A stretch of 64,000 nucleotides of DNA from Photorhabdus australis DSM 17609 (GTDB lineage Bacteria; Pseudomonadota; Gammaproteobacteria; Enterobacterales; Enterobacteriaceae): assembly GCF_000711895.1 (NCBI RefSeq), contig NZ_JONO01000011.1:1-64000 (forward strand), in the 5' to 3' direction. Positions within the stretch are counted from its first letter, which is position 1; each line of letters starts with the position of its first letter. Both the position numbers and the translations under genes were made by a program. Shown here piece by piece: positions 37,621 through 46,494 of the stretch. The notes below the pieces were generated by a model. The model made no database searches and had not been told where the DNA came from. It was given only the letters and a program-made list of their open reading frames with translations.

Positions 37621-39198
37621 ATGACAACTAATATCCATCAGCACCGCATTCTTATCCTTGATTTTGGTTCGCAATATACTCAGTTGATTGCTCGTCGTAT
37701 CCGTGAAATCGGGGTTTACTGTGAACTTTGGGCATGGGATGTCACTGAAGAGCAAATCCGCGAATTTAATCCAAGCGGTATCATTCTTTCCGGTGGTCCG
37801 GAAAGTACCACAGCGCAAGGAAGTCCACGTGCACCTGAATATGTTTTTAACGCGGGTGTTCCTGTTCTGGGTGTTTGCTATGGCATGCAAACTATGTCGG
37901 TGCAGTTTGGTGGTAAAGTAGAAGATTCTACTGAGCGTGAATTCGGTTATGCGCAGGTTGAAATTAAAGCTGAAAGTGCATTATTCCGTGGGATTCAGGA
38001 TTCATTAAATGAACAGGGTCAACCATTACTGGATGTATGGATGAGTCATGGTGATAAAGTCACCTCAATTCCTGCGGACTTTATCACTATTGCCAGCACT
38101 GATACCTGTCCATTTGCCATTATAGCGAATGAAGAAAAGCGTTTTTATGGCGTACAATTCCATCCGGAAGTCACCCATACCCATCAGGGGCAGCATATAC
38201 TGGAACGTTTTGTCTTGGATATATGCCAATGTGAAGCACTGTGGACCCCAGCTTCTATTATCGAAGATACCGTTGTACGCCTGCGTGAACAGGTTGGTGA
38301 GGATCACGTTATTTTAGGGCTGTCCGGTGGTGTTGATTCTTCTGTCACCGCTTTATTACTGCATCGCGCAATTGGTAAACGTCTGACTTGTGTATTTGTT
38401 GATAATGGTTTGCTGCGTTTGAATGAAGCTGATCAGGTGATGGAAATGTTTGCTGGTAAATTTGGGCTAAATATTGTTCATGTTCCCGCCGAAGATCGCT
38501 TTCTTGCTGCTCTAGCAGGCATCAACGATCCAGAAGAGAAGCGTAAAACGATTGGTCGTGTGTTTGTTGAAGTCTTTGATGAAGAGGCAAGTAAACAGAC
38601 TCAGGTTAAATGGTTGGCACAAGGTACTATTTATCCAGATGTTATCGAATCAGCGGCATCTGCGACAGGTAAGGCGCATGTTATCAAATCTCATCATAAC
38701 GTAGGTGGTTTGCCAGAAGAGATGAAACTGGGATTGGTGGAACCGTTGAAAGAATTGTTCAAAGATGAAGTGCGTAAGATTGGTCTGGAGTTGGGATTGC
38801 CTTCTGACATGCTAAACCGCCATCCATTCCCAGGCCCCGGCTTAGGTGTTCGTGTACTGGGTGAAGTGAAGAAAGAGTATTGCGATTTATTGCGTCGGGC
38901 GGATGCTATCTTTATTGAAGAGCTGCATAAGGCTGATTTGTACAACAAAGTCAGTCAGGCATTCACTGTGTTCTTACCGGTTCGTTCGGTGGGCGTTATG
39001 GGGGATGGCCGTAAATATGATTGGGTTGTCTCGTTAAGGGCAGTAGAAACTATTGATTTTATGACTGCACATTGGGCACATTTGCCATATGATTTTCTTG
39101 GCCGGGTTTCTAACCGGATTATTAATGAAGTCAACGGAATATCAAGAGTGGTTTATGACGTTAGCGGTAAACCACCTGCGACTATTGAGTGGGAATGA
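37621..39198 (+). CDS. guaA: GMP synthase (glutamine-hydrolysing)
   Basis: A 525-residue two-domain enzyme converting XMP to GMP. The N-terminal class I glutamine amidotransferase has its Cys in GVCYGMQTM (near residue 86) and catalytic His/Glu in [11 protein letters not shown] (about 181). The ATP-pyrophosphatase domain starts with LSGGVDSSV (about 235), and the C-terminal dimerisation domain contains [15 protein letters not shown] and ends PPATIEWE. Length equals E. coli GuaA. It follows guaB and is ended by a strong terminator. Confidence 0.97.
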   Translation: MTTNIHQHRILILDFGSQYTQLIARRIREIGVYCELWAWDVTEEQIREFNPSGIILSGGPESTTAQGSPRAPEYVFNAGVPVLGVCYGMQTMSVQFGGKVEDSTEREFGYAQVEIKAESALFRGIQDSLNEQGQPLLDVWMSHGDKVTSIPADFITIASTDTCPFAIIANEEKRFYGVQFHPEVTHTHQGQHILERFVLDICQCEALWTPASIIEDTVVRLREQVGEDHVILGLSGGVDSSVTALLLHRAIGKRLTCVFVDNGLLRLNEADQVMEMFAGKFGLNIVHVPAEDRFLAALAGINDPEEKRKTIGRVFVEVFDEEASKQTQVKWLAQGTIYPDVIESAASATGKAHVIKSHHNVGGLPEEMKLGLVEPLKELFKDEVRKIGLELGLPSDMLNRHPFPGPGLGVRVLGEVKKEYCDLLRRADAIFIEELHKADLYNKVSQAFTVFLPVRSVGVMGDGRKYDWVVSLRAVETIDFMTAHWAHLPYDFLGRVSNRIINEVNGISRVVYDVSGKPPATIEWE

Positions 39199-39244
39199 TT
39201 TAGATCCTTCCCATATCACTCCAAATCGTCATGTTTCATTAATT

Positions 39245-39269
39245 AAGGCCCTAATTTTAGGGCCTTTTT
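39245..39269 (+). terminator. Rho-independent terminator after guaA
   Basis: AAGGCCCTAA pairs with TTAGGGCCTT and is followed by TTT. It also marks the left border of the IS-rich island. Confidence 0.9.
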
Positions 39270-39314
39270 GTCTCCGATTTTCACCAAATCAAACGTAAAC
39301 GCCCAGTTAAGCAG

Positions 39315-39672
39315 TGAGAGCTTCACATAATGTCGTCGATATTGACATTCCATGGCAGCAAATCGTGCAGTGAGTCATTGGCATGGCGTTTGGGTAATTC
39401 CGTAAAGATATGTCGAAAGTAAAAATAAGGGTTGATATCATTGGCACGGCAGGTCATCACCAGACGGTATAAGTTGGTGCTCTCAAAAGCGCCTTCAGCT
39501 GAAGTTAAAAACATCCAGTTCTTGTGTCTGGTCGTAAACGGGCGGATATCCCGCTATCAATACTGATATGACCGTCTTCCAGATAGACAATCAGCTTCGG
39601 CCATTGGTTCAGGGTATATGTGATCGCGGTGCCGATGGCACTTTTCGGTAACTCGTCAATAAGAATGGCTAG
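39315..39672 (-). pseudogene. IS66-family TnpC transposase, C-terminal remnant
   Basis: The minus strand first encodes LPKSAIGTAITYTLNQWPKL and YLEDGHISID, then after a frameshift continues as FLTSAEGAFESTNLYRL, NPYFYFRHIFTELPK and LLPWN, all characteristic of the IS66 transposase C-terminus. The N-terminal two thirds are missing. An IS66 tnpA-tnpB pair lies about 3 kb to the right in the same orientation, so both may derive from one element broken up by later insertions. Confidence 0.82.
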
Positions 39673-39887
39673 GGTTCCCTTTCAAGGGTTCCGCTATTGT
39701 TCTTGATGATACTCAAAAATAAATATCCTTTGCATTGGTGGGTGGTTCACGTAGTGAGCCATCCCACCTGTTAAGCCTTTTTTATTATGTGTATTAATCC
39801 AATCTCAATACTCTATTACATAATAAATACGCAATTGCCATGTCAAGTGAAAACAACCGCGATCAATAAAGAGGGTAAAGATTCCAT

Positions 39888-40733
39888 TTAAGACCCATAG
39901 CTAGCTTTAGATTTTAATATTTTTATGCGGTGATTAAATCCATTATACTGCAAGAAATTAATGATGTCATTCTTTTTGAATTTACTCTTTGGACCCAATG
40001 TTATTTCTGAAATGGCATGTTTGGGGAAGGTAAATTCATAGTAAGATGTTAATTGATCATTGGATATTCTGTACTTTAAATCTTTAATTGATGATGACTC
40101 TGGATATTCATATCTTTCAATACCTAGAGTTTGATAAACCAATCTCATCTCTTTCTCTTCCTTAAATGCTGGGTTTTTAGTGATTGTATTTAAGTGAATG
40201 ATATTGCTAATTAATTTATAAATGCATTTATCATATCGACTAAATCCCGATGATGTTACGATTTCATTCATGTAGTATTTTTTTATAAAGGAATATTTTG
40301 ACAATATTGGTTCAACTAAACAATTAATTTCTGGAATATCCATATAATCAACATCGTTTAGAGTTAGTCGACACTTCGGGTCAATACTATTACCTATAAT
40401 TCCATTATGGATATTAAGTTTTGCTCTATTGAATCCAATAGATACACCGAATCCATCTTTTGCATAAGCTCTCCATTGACTCAAAATATCCCCTGATTTT
40501 GATAGACAACAAGCAAATGGTGTCCCGATGGACATATTACTCTCTAGATGTGTTATTAACTGGTTAAAGCAGTTAGGATCGAGATTTCTAGATAAATAAT
40601 TATTCAAGGCAGCATAAAACCACTTCTTTTCCATGTAGTCGTTCATGTGATCCATAGAGCTTAACCATAAACGCTGATTCTGAATAATGCTAAAAAAGGA
40701 ATCAGGACTACAATAATGATAAATTATGCTCAT
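39888..40733 (-). CDS. DUF2971 domain protein
   Basis: A 281-residue protein of the DUF2971 family, function unknown. The start IYHYCSPDSFFSII is the family's typical opening, followed by LWLSSMDHMNDYMEKKWF, CCLSKSGDILSQWRAYAKDGFGVSIGF (the S-x-x-W-x-x-YA core), and KEEKEMRLVYQ later on. No membrane or signal segment. It is very AT-rich, like a recently acquired gene, and lies between an IS66 remnant and an IS982. DUF2971 genes are often in accessory islands; a defence or toxin role is speculation. The 215 bp before it holds nothing recognised. Confidence 0.8.
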   Translation of the reverse strand: MSIIYHYCSPDSFFSIIQNQRLWLSSMDHMNDYMEKKWFYAALNNYLSRNLDPNCFNQLITHLESNMSIGTPFACCLSKSGDILSQWRAYAKDGFGVSIGFNRAKLNIHNGIIGNSIDPKCRLTLNDVDYMDIPEINCLVEPILSKYSFIKKYYMNEIVTSSGFSRYDKCIYKLISNIIHLNTITKNPAFKEEKEMRLVYQTLGIERYEYPESSSIKDLKYRISNDQLTSYYEFTFPKHAISEITLGPKSKFKKNDIINFLQYNGFNHRIKILKSKASYGS

Positions 40734-40789
40734 CTTAATTAAAATCCCTATGTAAGAAATATTACTTATGATTTACTAGGTAATAATTA

Positions 40790-41771
40790 ACCCGAATTCT
40801 GCTTAAGCCGTCATTGAAATATCTTTCTCTGAGTAGAAAATTTTCAGTGATGGTTTTTTCAATTTAAGGCTGTAAGCAATCAATCCACCTAAAACACACA
40901 ACAGAAAGCCTTTTATACTTCGGTGGCGCGAGTGCTCAATTTGAGAAATGGTCTTTAATTGTCCATTAATTGTTTCTATGATAAATCTCTTTTTTAACAT
41001 TAAGTTATTCCACTCAGACAGCGCTTGTGCTTTCATATTACGGCGTTTCTTCGTGATGAAAGTCACCCCGATTTTGGCTAAATTATCGGCCAGTTCCTGA
41101 CTGAGATAACCTTTATCACCGTAAAGATAACCCGTTAACGATTTTGATAATTCGCGTACAGGCTCTTGAGCATTCACATTACCGGGAGTTACTTTTAGCG
41201 CGAGAATTTCGCCCTGATGGTTAACAACCAAGTGTAATTTGAAGCCGTAAAACCAGCCCATTGATGTTTTTCCGCGCTGGGCTATTCCCTTAAAAACCTT
41301 ATGACGCGGGATACGGATGTTATGACAGACGCACAAACTCGTGGAATCAATAAAAGCAATCTTGGTCGGTTTTCCTTTTAATTGAGTCTGATAACTACAT
41401 AGTGGGACCAAAACGGAAGGGGCAACACTAACAAAACGGGTATAACTGAGTAAGGTGGGGAAATCTTTGTGGTGATATTTCCAAATATGTTCCAGATAAA
41501 AATGTTTAAAATCACGGTAATGCGCCATATGAAAAAGGATCAAAATAGTCATGATTTCACTGGGATACATACGGCCTTGCCGATGGCGGTACCCTTTTTC
41601 GAAACAAAATAATTCCCATTGAGGAATGAAGAAGCGGCAAAAATCATCGACATCGCAGAAAATTTCAACTAACTTGTTCATAGCCTGTTCCTCCCCGGAG
41701 CTGTTTCGGCGAGCACCAAAACATTGCTCCTGGAACAGTCTTCACGTCAATTTCTTATCCAGAATTCGGGT
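40790..41771. mobile_element. IS982-family insertion sequence, complete
   Basis: Terminal inverted repeats ACCCGAATTCTG (40790-40801) and CAGAATTCGGGT (41760-41771) bound a 982 bp element with one full-length transposase. The repeats extend to 15 bp if flanking TTAA bases are counted. I see no convincing target duplication. The right end is 4 bp from the yoeB stop codon. Confidence 0.9.
40803..41681 (-). CDS. IS982-family transposase
   Basis: A 292-residue DDE transposase filling its element. The IS982 layout is visible: N-terminal FCRFFIPQWELFCFEKG and GRMYPSEIMTILILFH, then the catalytic core with AFIDSTSLCVCHN (first Asp), LYGDKGYLSQELADNL (second Asp) and KKRFIIETINGQLK (Glu). Length is as expected for the family and no stop interrupts it, so it is probably active. 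Only the C-terminal 12 bp lie between its stop and the terminal repeat. Confidence 0.92.
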   Translation of the reverse strand: MNKLVEIFCDVDDFCRFFIPQWELFCFEKGYRHRQGRMYPSEIMTILILFHMAHYRDFKHFYLEHIWKYHHKDFPTLLSYTRFVSVAPSVLVPLCSYQTQLKGKPTKIAFIDSTSLCVCHNIRIPRHKVFKGIAQRGKTSMGWFYGFKLHLVVNHQGEILALKVTPGNVNAQEPVRELSKSLTGYLYGDKGYLSQELADNLAKIGVTFITKKRRNMKAQALSEWNNLMLKKRFIIETINGQLKTISQIEHSRHRSIKGFLLCVLGGLIAYSLKLKKPSLKIFYSEKDISMTA

Positions 41772-41775
41772 TAAC

Positions 41776-42030
41776 TTAATAATGATAGCGGCAGGCTGCT
41801 ATCTGAATAGTGTCGGCGGTAATCGCATATACCAGCCGATGTTCTTCCGTTATGCGTCTTGACCAGAACCCGGACAGGTTGTGTTTTAATGGTTCAGGTT
41901 TTCCTTTGCCTTCAAAAGGGGTTCTGCGGATATCTTTAATCAAATCATTGATTTTTTTGACAAGGCGTTTATCTGTTTCCTGCCAATAAAGATAATCATC
42001 CCAGGCTTCTTCAGACCAGGTTAGCTTCAC
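41776..42030 (-). CDS. yoeB: YoeB ribosome-dependent mRNA interferase toxin
   Basis: An 84-residue toxin of the Txe/YoeB family, the same length as E. coli YoeB and close to it in sequence. It cleaves mRNA in the ribosomal A site. Catalytic residues are all present: Glu46 (KPEPLKH), Arg65 (EEHRLVY) and His83 in the C-terminal RYHY. The antitoxin gene overlaps its start by 4 nt. An IS982 inserted just after the stop codon leaves the gene intact. The toxin should be active if expressed without antitoxin. Confidence 0.96.
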   Translation of the reverse strand: MKLTWSEEAWDDYLYWQETDKRLVKKINDLIKDIRRTPFEGKGKPEPLKHNLSGFWSRRITEEHRLVYAITADTIQIAACRYHY

Positions 42031-42278
42031 TCAATGATATCCTTTTCAATACCTCTCCCGGCTTTCAGACTTTCGATTGAATCTGAGAGTCTTCTGGCGT
42101 TGACCGGGGAACGTAGCAGATATGCCGTCTCTTCCAGAGAGTTATATTCTTCAAGCGATATAAGAACGCATGATTCACCATTCTGCCGGGTGATCAAAAT
42201 CGGTGCATGATCCTCTACAGTTTTCACCATGGTTGCTGATAAATTCTGTCGGGCTTCGCTATAACTAATTGTGCGCAT
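42027..42278 (-). CDS. yefM: YefM antitoxin
   Basis: An 83-residue Phd/YefM antitoxin that binds and neutralises YoeB and represses its own operon. The N-terminal DNA-binding half starts [17 protein letters not shown] and the C-terminal half binds toxin. Start at ATG 42278 is fixed by GAAGGAGG just upstream; an ATG five codons earlier overlaps that ribosome site. It precedes and overlaps yoeB. Confidence 0.95.
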   Translation of the reverse strand: MRTISYSEARQNLSATMVKTVEDHAPILITRQNGESCVLISLEEYNSLEETAYLLRSPVNARRLSDSIESLKAGRGIEKDIIE

Positions 42279-42293
42279 AAAAACCTCCTTCAA

Positions 42294-42316
42294 TGTACTT
42301 GTTATTGTACAATGAT
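42294..42316. promoter_or_regulatory. YefM-YoeB operator/promoter palindrome
   Basis: An imperfect dyad with two TGTAC-type cores (AATGTACTTG ... TTGTACAATG) lies directly upstream of the yefM ribosome site. The YefM-YoeB complex is known to bind TGTACA palindromes in E. coli. On the minus strand TACAAT could serve as a -10. Confidence 0.6.
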
Positions 42317-42472
42317 TGGGGCGATTTCACCAGTGCTAAAACTCATGAACCAATAGTCAGTAGATGGTTGCCCGGGGTCATCCAGCGCCATTAAGTCATT
42401 GAGCGTCATGCCGATAGGGTACCGGATAATTCCCCGCCGTTATCCGGTAAAAGTGTGACCGGGGTAACGGAA

Positions 42473-42808
42473 TTAGCTTCGCCAGCCGGACAGGTCATCT
42501 CCCTCGACCTGTTGCCAGTGGATGCCGCGGATGAGCCAGTCAAACTGGGCGGGCGTCATCACCCAGCTGCGCTCGCCCTGCTTCGGCCAGACAAAATGGG
42601 CCCGGTGCAGACGGCGGGTACACAGCCAGACGCCGTGTCGGTTCCAGCGCAACACCTTGAGGCGGGAGCGGGCCTTGTTGCAGAAAACAAAAGCGGCTTC
42701 GTCCTGCCAGCGTAAATTCAGTCCCTCAAGGTGTTGGGTCAGGGCATCGATGCCCCGACGCATATCGACGGGCTCTCGCACCAGAAAGAGCTGTTGCGGT
42801 TTCAGCAT
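42473..42808 (-). CDS. tnpB: IS66-family accessory protein TnpB (Orf2)
   Basis: A 111-residue IS66 Orf2 protein: LVREPVDMRRGIDALTQHL, FVFCNKARSRLKVLRWNRHGVWLCTRRL and the C-terminal QFDWLIRGIHW are the family hallmarks. Its function in transposition is unclear (it is required along with TnpA and TnpC). Its ATG overlaps the tnpA stop, the usual coupled arrangement. GC content is clearly higher than the neighbouring genes. The tnpC that should follow is missing here, so the element cannot move by itself. Confidence 0.92.
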   Translation of the reverse strand: MLKPQQLFLVREPVDMRRGIDALTQHLEGLNLRWQDEAAFVFCNKARSRLKVLRWNRHGVWLCTRRLHRAHFVWPKQGERSWVMTPAQFDWLIRGIHWQQVEGDDLSGWRS

Positions 42809-43104
42809 TGGGCCAGGACCCGCATCACGTCAGGCAACAGCGTCAAGGGACAGGCAACGGCATACCCGTTTGGGGTATGCAGGGTGACGGTGTGCGCGTC
42901 GTCAGGCTGGAGTGAAACTGGCAAGATGGCGGGCAGTGTCTGGCTGAGAGGTTGGGGGATGTTGTTACTGTCGGCAATTCAGTCGCGGAAAGAGGAAAAA
43001 CTCAGCTGATGCTGTTCACAATGTTGTTTTCGGGTCAGGCCACTGTGGCGCCATTGGGTCACATGGTGTTGTTTTTGCTCCGGGGTATATTGGCTACGGC
43101 TCAT
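42802..43104 (-). pseudogene. tnpA: IS66-family TnpA (Orf1) with premature stop
   Basis: Starts MSRSQYTPEQKQHHVTQW, a typical IS66 TnpA helix-turn-helix. An in-frame TGA at codon 42 (42979-42981), where TGG is expected (SFSSFRD-W-IADSNN), interrupts it. The frame then continues through TPNGYAVACPLTLLPDVMRVLAQ to a stop overlapping tnpB. A single G-to-A change accounts for the defect. Confidence 0.85.
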
Positions 43105-43196
43105 GGTGTCAGTCTCCAAATGAAGATAAGGAAGCGGTAGCGTGCAGGGGCCAGAGGGGAAGAACAAGGTGAGATGACCGGACGTTTACCGCTATT

Positions 43197-43530
43197 TATT
43201 CATGCCGGGAATGCTAAAGGTAATCTTCCAGAGCTGAGCAACATAGGCCACGATTTCATGGGTGTGATGGAAAAGATGTTGAGATAATTGGTTGATTAAA
43301 AAATCAGTTTGTTCTCGGGAAAGTAAACTATAGACCCGCCATTATCAGATTTAAGTTTACCGTGATTAAGGTAATCACTGATATGGCGGTCAACGGTGGT
43401 CTGATGGAGTCGCAATGCCTGGGCTATCATCACAGAACTCCCCCCTTCAGAAGCCAGAAGGATAGCTTTTATTCTGTCTCGTACCTGACCATCGTGAGTG
43501 GTGTCGTGAAGCAGGGCCGGATCTCATATT
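43197..43530 (-). pseudogene. IS630-family transposase, N-terminal remnant
   Basis: Minus-strand translation gives HDGQVRDRIKAILLASEG, MIAQALRLHQTTVDRHISDYLN and GKLKSDNGG, then after a frameshift QLSQHLFHHTHEIVAYVAQLWKITFSIPGMNK. These are the winged helix-turn-helix and adjoining region of IS630-family transposases. The DDE core is absent and a stop replaces the expected tryptophan after NK. Confidence 0.78.
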
Positions 43531-43807
43531 TTTAATATGGTTATTATGAGTAAAAATAACTCTTCACATGCTCAACAAACACACAAAAGAGATATCAAAA
43601 CCTATCAATAAAATCATATTGAATATGCGAAATTATCAATATCAGTGTGACGATTGATTTTTATACAAAGTAGAATCCCGCCCTGTGTCGTGAAGACGTT
43701 CAAGTTTGATTTTTTGTTCTGATGTAATAAATATTTTCATAGCAAGGATAATGATCTCCATTTCGGATAAAATCAAGCATCTTCAATGAGTACGGGTATA
43801 TATTGAT

Positions 43808-44191
43808 TTATTTTATAAATCGTTGTGGATTTCTATTTAAAACATAAATAATTAGAATAGTTGTTACAGTACCACTTCCGATCATCCCGGCTAACCAATT
43901 ATTCCCATTTAATCCTAAGATTAAAGAGATAAACAAAGAGATAAAAGTAAGTAATAATCCATAACTTTGTCCTCTGATACTTTTTCTTACCATTTGTTCT
44001 AAGGCAACTTTTTCCATCTCTTGTCTGTGTTTTTGTTGTTGTTCGATCAGGGTTAGAAATCGATCAGCAGCTCCTTTTGTATGTTGTTCATAAAGCTTTA
44101 ATATCTCTGAATCAGGAAGTTGATAATATAATGGGTTGGTATCACCTTGATTAATTATTTTCGGATGTTTTCTGTTTATTCTTTTGATCAT
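43808..44191 (-). CDS. DUF2335-type small membrane protein
   Basis: A protein of about 127 residues. A helical N-terminal part (LPDSEILKLYEQHTKGAADRFLTLIEQQQKHRQEMEK) precedes two membrane helices (about 70-90 and 95-115) joined by a short Gly/Asn turn. This is the DUF2335 layout, function unknown. Start at ATG 44191 follows AAGGA, overlapping the upstream small gene by 41 nt; an ATG 13 codons earlier is possible. It lies at the edge of the IS-rich island and is AT-rich. Confidence 0.72.
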   Translation of the reverse strand: MIKRINRKHPKIINQGDTNPLYYQLPDSEILKLYEQHTKGAADRFLTLIEQQQKHRQEMEKVALEQMVRKSIRGQSYGLLLTFISLFISLILGLNGNNWLAGMIGSGTVTTILIIYVLNRNPQRFIK

Positions 44192-44405
44192 ATATCGTCT
44201 CTTTCCTTGTAGATAATATGATTTCATCATTGAATTGCTTTAATACAACAGCAAAGTCTGCACGGACTTTATCCAGATCATCTGCTAAAGTATCAACATC
44301 ACTCTTTGATGGAATAAGGTCAAAATAGTTTATGTTTGGCATAATATCAAATTTTGGTGAAATTGATCTTAATTTATTAAAATATTGTATGAAAATGTTC
44401 ATCAT
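44151..44405 (-). CDS. Hypothetical 84-residue protein paired with DUF2335 gene
   Basis: An 84-residue polar protein not recognised. The middle (SKSDVDTLADDLDKVRADFAVVLKQFNDEI) is predicted helical and could be a short coiled coil; the C-terminus is very rich in Lys and Asn. No membrane or signal segment. It overlaps the downstream DUF2335 gene by about 40 nt, so both would be on one transcript. Codon use is AT-rich like its neighbour. It may be a small partner protein, but a toxin-antitoxin role has no support. Confidence 0.5.
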   Translation of the reverse strand: MMNIFIQYFNKLRSISPKFDIMPNINYFDLIPSKSDVDTLADDLDKVRADFAVVLKQFNDEIILSTRKETIYDQKNKQKTSENN

Positions 44406-44681
44406 ATTACCTGTATTATTAGTTGGTTCTATTAGTTAAATGACTTATTTACAATTATATTTTATTGATTTTTGATTGGAGAATGATACCTGATAAATAG
44501 ATTTATTTCATAAAAATATTGCGAGCTGGTTCAAAAATAGGGCTGAAAATAATGGAGTATAATTTCATGCAAGGTAATGATTAATCGTTCATATAGAACT
44601 ATTAATGAGTATGATTTAAGACGGAAAGTATCAGAATATGCTATAGTGCCGGCTGGTTTTCGCTTATATTTTGGGAATCTT

Positions 44682-45500
44682 ATGTCTTATCAATGCCCCT
44701 TATGTCACCAATCTTTACTGCTCACTCGACAGCAATGGCGTTGTGAGAATAATCATCAGTTTGATTGTGCTAAAGAAGGGTATGTCAATCTGATGCCCGT
44801 TCAGTATAAAAGGTCTAAAGAGCCGGGGGATAGTCCGGAAATGATGCAATCAAGAAGAGCGTTTTTGGATGCTGGATATTATCAGCCATTACAGCAACGA
44901 GTTTCGGAATTGTTGGAAAAATATCTGCCAGAGGATGCAGAGAGTTTATTAGACATAGGATGCGGAGAAGGTTATTACACTGCTTCAGTTGAAGCACAGT
45001 TAAGTAAGAATCGTAATCTTAAAATCTATGGGTTAGATGTTGCTAAAATCGCGGTTCGTTATGGTGCTAAGCGCTATCCTGCTGTCAGTTTTTGTGTTGC
45101 GTCGAGCCATCGTTTGCCATTTGCTGATAAATCGCTTTCCGGGGTGTTAAGGATCTATGCACCTTGCAAGGCGGAAGAGTTGGCAAGGGTAGTTAAGTCA
45201 CAGGGAATTGTGCTGACAGTTACTCCAGGTCCTCGCCATCTTTATCAACTAAAGGAGTTAATTTATCAAGATATTCATCTTCATCCATTGAAGACAGAGC
45301 AATTAGCCGGGTTTGAATTGATAACTGATGAGTCATTGTCTTATCTAATGAAATTAGATGGAGTACAAGCATATCATTTATTACAGATGACACCATTTGC
45401 CTGGCGAGCAACAGAAGATGTAAAAAAAGGATTAGCAGATAAAGCGCTGTTTGAATGCGAAACTGATTTTATATTGCGGATTTATCAACGTTTTAAATGA
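44682..45500 (+). CDS. rlmA: 23S rRNA (guanine-745) methyltransferase RlmA
   Basis: A 272-residue SAM-dependent methyltransferase acting on G745 of helix 35. An N-terminal zinc finger uses Cys5, Cys8, Cys21 and His25 (CPLC ... RCENNH). The SAM site is LLDIGCGEGYYT (about residue 88). Start chosen at ATG 44682 from homology, with GGGAA just before it; the upstream 35 codons are unrelated. The 276 bp between the island and this gene are AT-rich with nothing else recognised. rlmA, mntP, yobD and manZYX keep the E. coli order. Confidence 0.94.
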   Translation: MSYQCPLCHQSLLLTRQQWRCENNHQFDCAKEGYVNLMPVQYKRSKEPGDSPEMMQSRRAFLDAGYYQPLQQRVSELLEKYLPEDAESLLDIGCGEGYYTASVEAQLSKNRNLKIYGLDVAKIAVRYGAKRYPAVSFCVASSHRLPFADKSLSGVLRIYAPCKAEELARVVKSQGIVLTVTPGPRHLYQLKELIYQDIHLHPLKTEQLAGFELITDESLSYLMKLDGVQAYHLLQMTPFAWRATEDVKKGLADKALFECETDFILRIYQRFK

Positions 45501-45557
45501 TCAGGATTGTTGCCCAAAATATAGTGTTTGACAGATAAATATTTTGGGCTAGTGGTG

Positions 45558-46142
45558 TTATTTCGCGTACATAAATAATTCGAGATGCTCAAATAAAATA
45601 TTGAAGCCAATTGCGATCAAAGTAAGTCCGCCAATAAGTTCAGCACGTTTGCCTAATAGTGGGCCAATATAGCGGCCAATTAGCATCCCCAATGTTGCCA
45701 TAATCATTGTCATCATACCAATAGCCATTGCCGTATGTACGATATTGACCTGAAGAAAAGCGAGTCCGAAACCAATTGCCATTGCATCCAGACTGGTAGC
45801 AATAGCGGTTGTTATCAAGACCATTGAATTGTGGCGACAAGGTGGTTCACATTTTCCTTCCTGACTTGCTTTAAAACTATCTGTAATCATTCTACCGCCT
45901 AGAATGAACAATAGAGTGAAAGCGATCCAATGATCCCACTCCATAATATATTGGCTGGTATAAAGCCCTATAAACCAGCCAATTAGTGGAGTACAAGCTT
46001 CCACTACACCAAATATCAGACCAGTACGAATTGCTTCACGAAAATGTGGTCTATGCAGTGCGGCCCCTTTACTGATTGCTACAACAAAAGCATCCATTGA
46101 GAGTGCTAAAGCTAAGATAAGGGTTGCGTATAGGTTCATCAA
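45558..46142 (-). CDS. mntP: Manganese efflux pump MntP
   Basis: A 194-residue inner-membrane protein with six membrane helices (UPF0059) exporting Mn2+. The conserved acidic motifs are present: [15 protein letters not shown] near the start and [14 protein letters not shown] in the second repeat. The leader carries a yybP-ykoY riboswitch and a Fur box lies further upstream, the two controls expected for Mn homeostasis in enterobacteria. Start taken as the ATG at 46142; the next codon is also ATG. Confidence 0.95.
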   Translation of the reverse strand: MMNLYATLILALALSMDAFVVAISKGAALHRPHFREAIRTGLIFGVVEACTPLIGWFIGLYTSQYIMEWDHWIAFTLLFILGGRMITDSFKASQEGKCEPPCRHNSMVLITTAIATSLDAMAIGFGLAFLQVNIVHTAMAIGMMTMIMATLGMLIGRYIGPLLGKRAELIGGLTLIAIGFNILFEHLELFMYAK

Positions 46143-46247
46143 AATAGCCTCGGCTGGGTGTTTCCATATACATATAACCCATCCCCAACCAATGATGTGT
46201 TATATGCCTATGGTCTTGCCAACCTTAAAGGCTACCCGTACCACGTT
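46143..46247 (-). ncRNA. yybP-ykoY manganese riboswitch in mntP leader
   Basis: Reading the minus strand, GTACGGGTAGCC (near 46243-46230) and the downstream GCCGAGGC (near 46155-46147) are the two conserved internal-loop sides of this riboswitch class, separated by arm sequences that can pair. It ends right at the mntP start, and E. coli mntP has the same element. It should raise mntP expression when Mn2+ is high. Confidence 0.85.
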
Positions 46248-46401
46248 TTAATTTTTAAACGAGTATGTTGATACGGGTTTTTCAGAGAAATTAACTCAAT
46301 CATTTTTCTGAAACAGGCTACTCCCCATGACTTTCTTAAAGATAGCATAATAACTTAAAAAGAGTAAATAATATTATTTTTTGGGGTTAAAATATGATAT
46401 C

Positions 46402-46420
46402 GATAATAATTATCATTATC
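46402..46420. promoter_or_regulatory. Fur box upstream of mntP
   Basis: GATAATAATTATCATTATC matches the Fur consensus at 17 of 19 positions. It lies about 155 bp before the mntP riboswitch start and just downstream of yobD. Confidence 0.8.
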
Positions 46421-46494
46421 TGTCATATGGGGGGAAATAAAAGCCAGCATAGAGCTGACTGTTTATTATCTCTCTATCTATTATTAATTCTTAT

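Noticed and set aside
42455-43140. Several plus-strand frames across the IS66 pair
   Set aside because: Shadows of tnpB and tnpA, caused by the high GC content of the element.
43808-44405. DUF2335 pair as a toxin-antitoxin system
   Set aside because: Two small overlapping genes alone are not sufficient, and neither matches a known toxin or antitoxin family.
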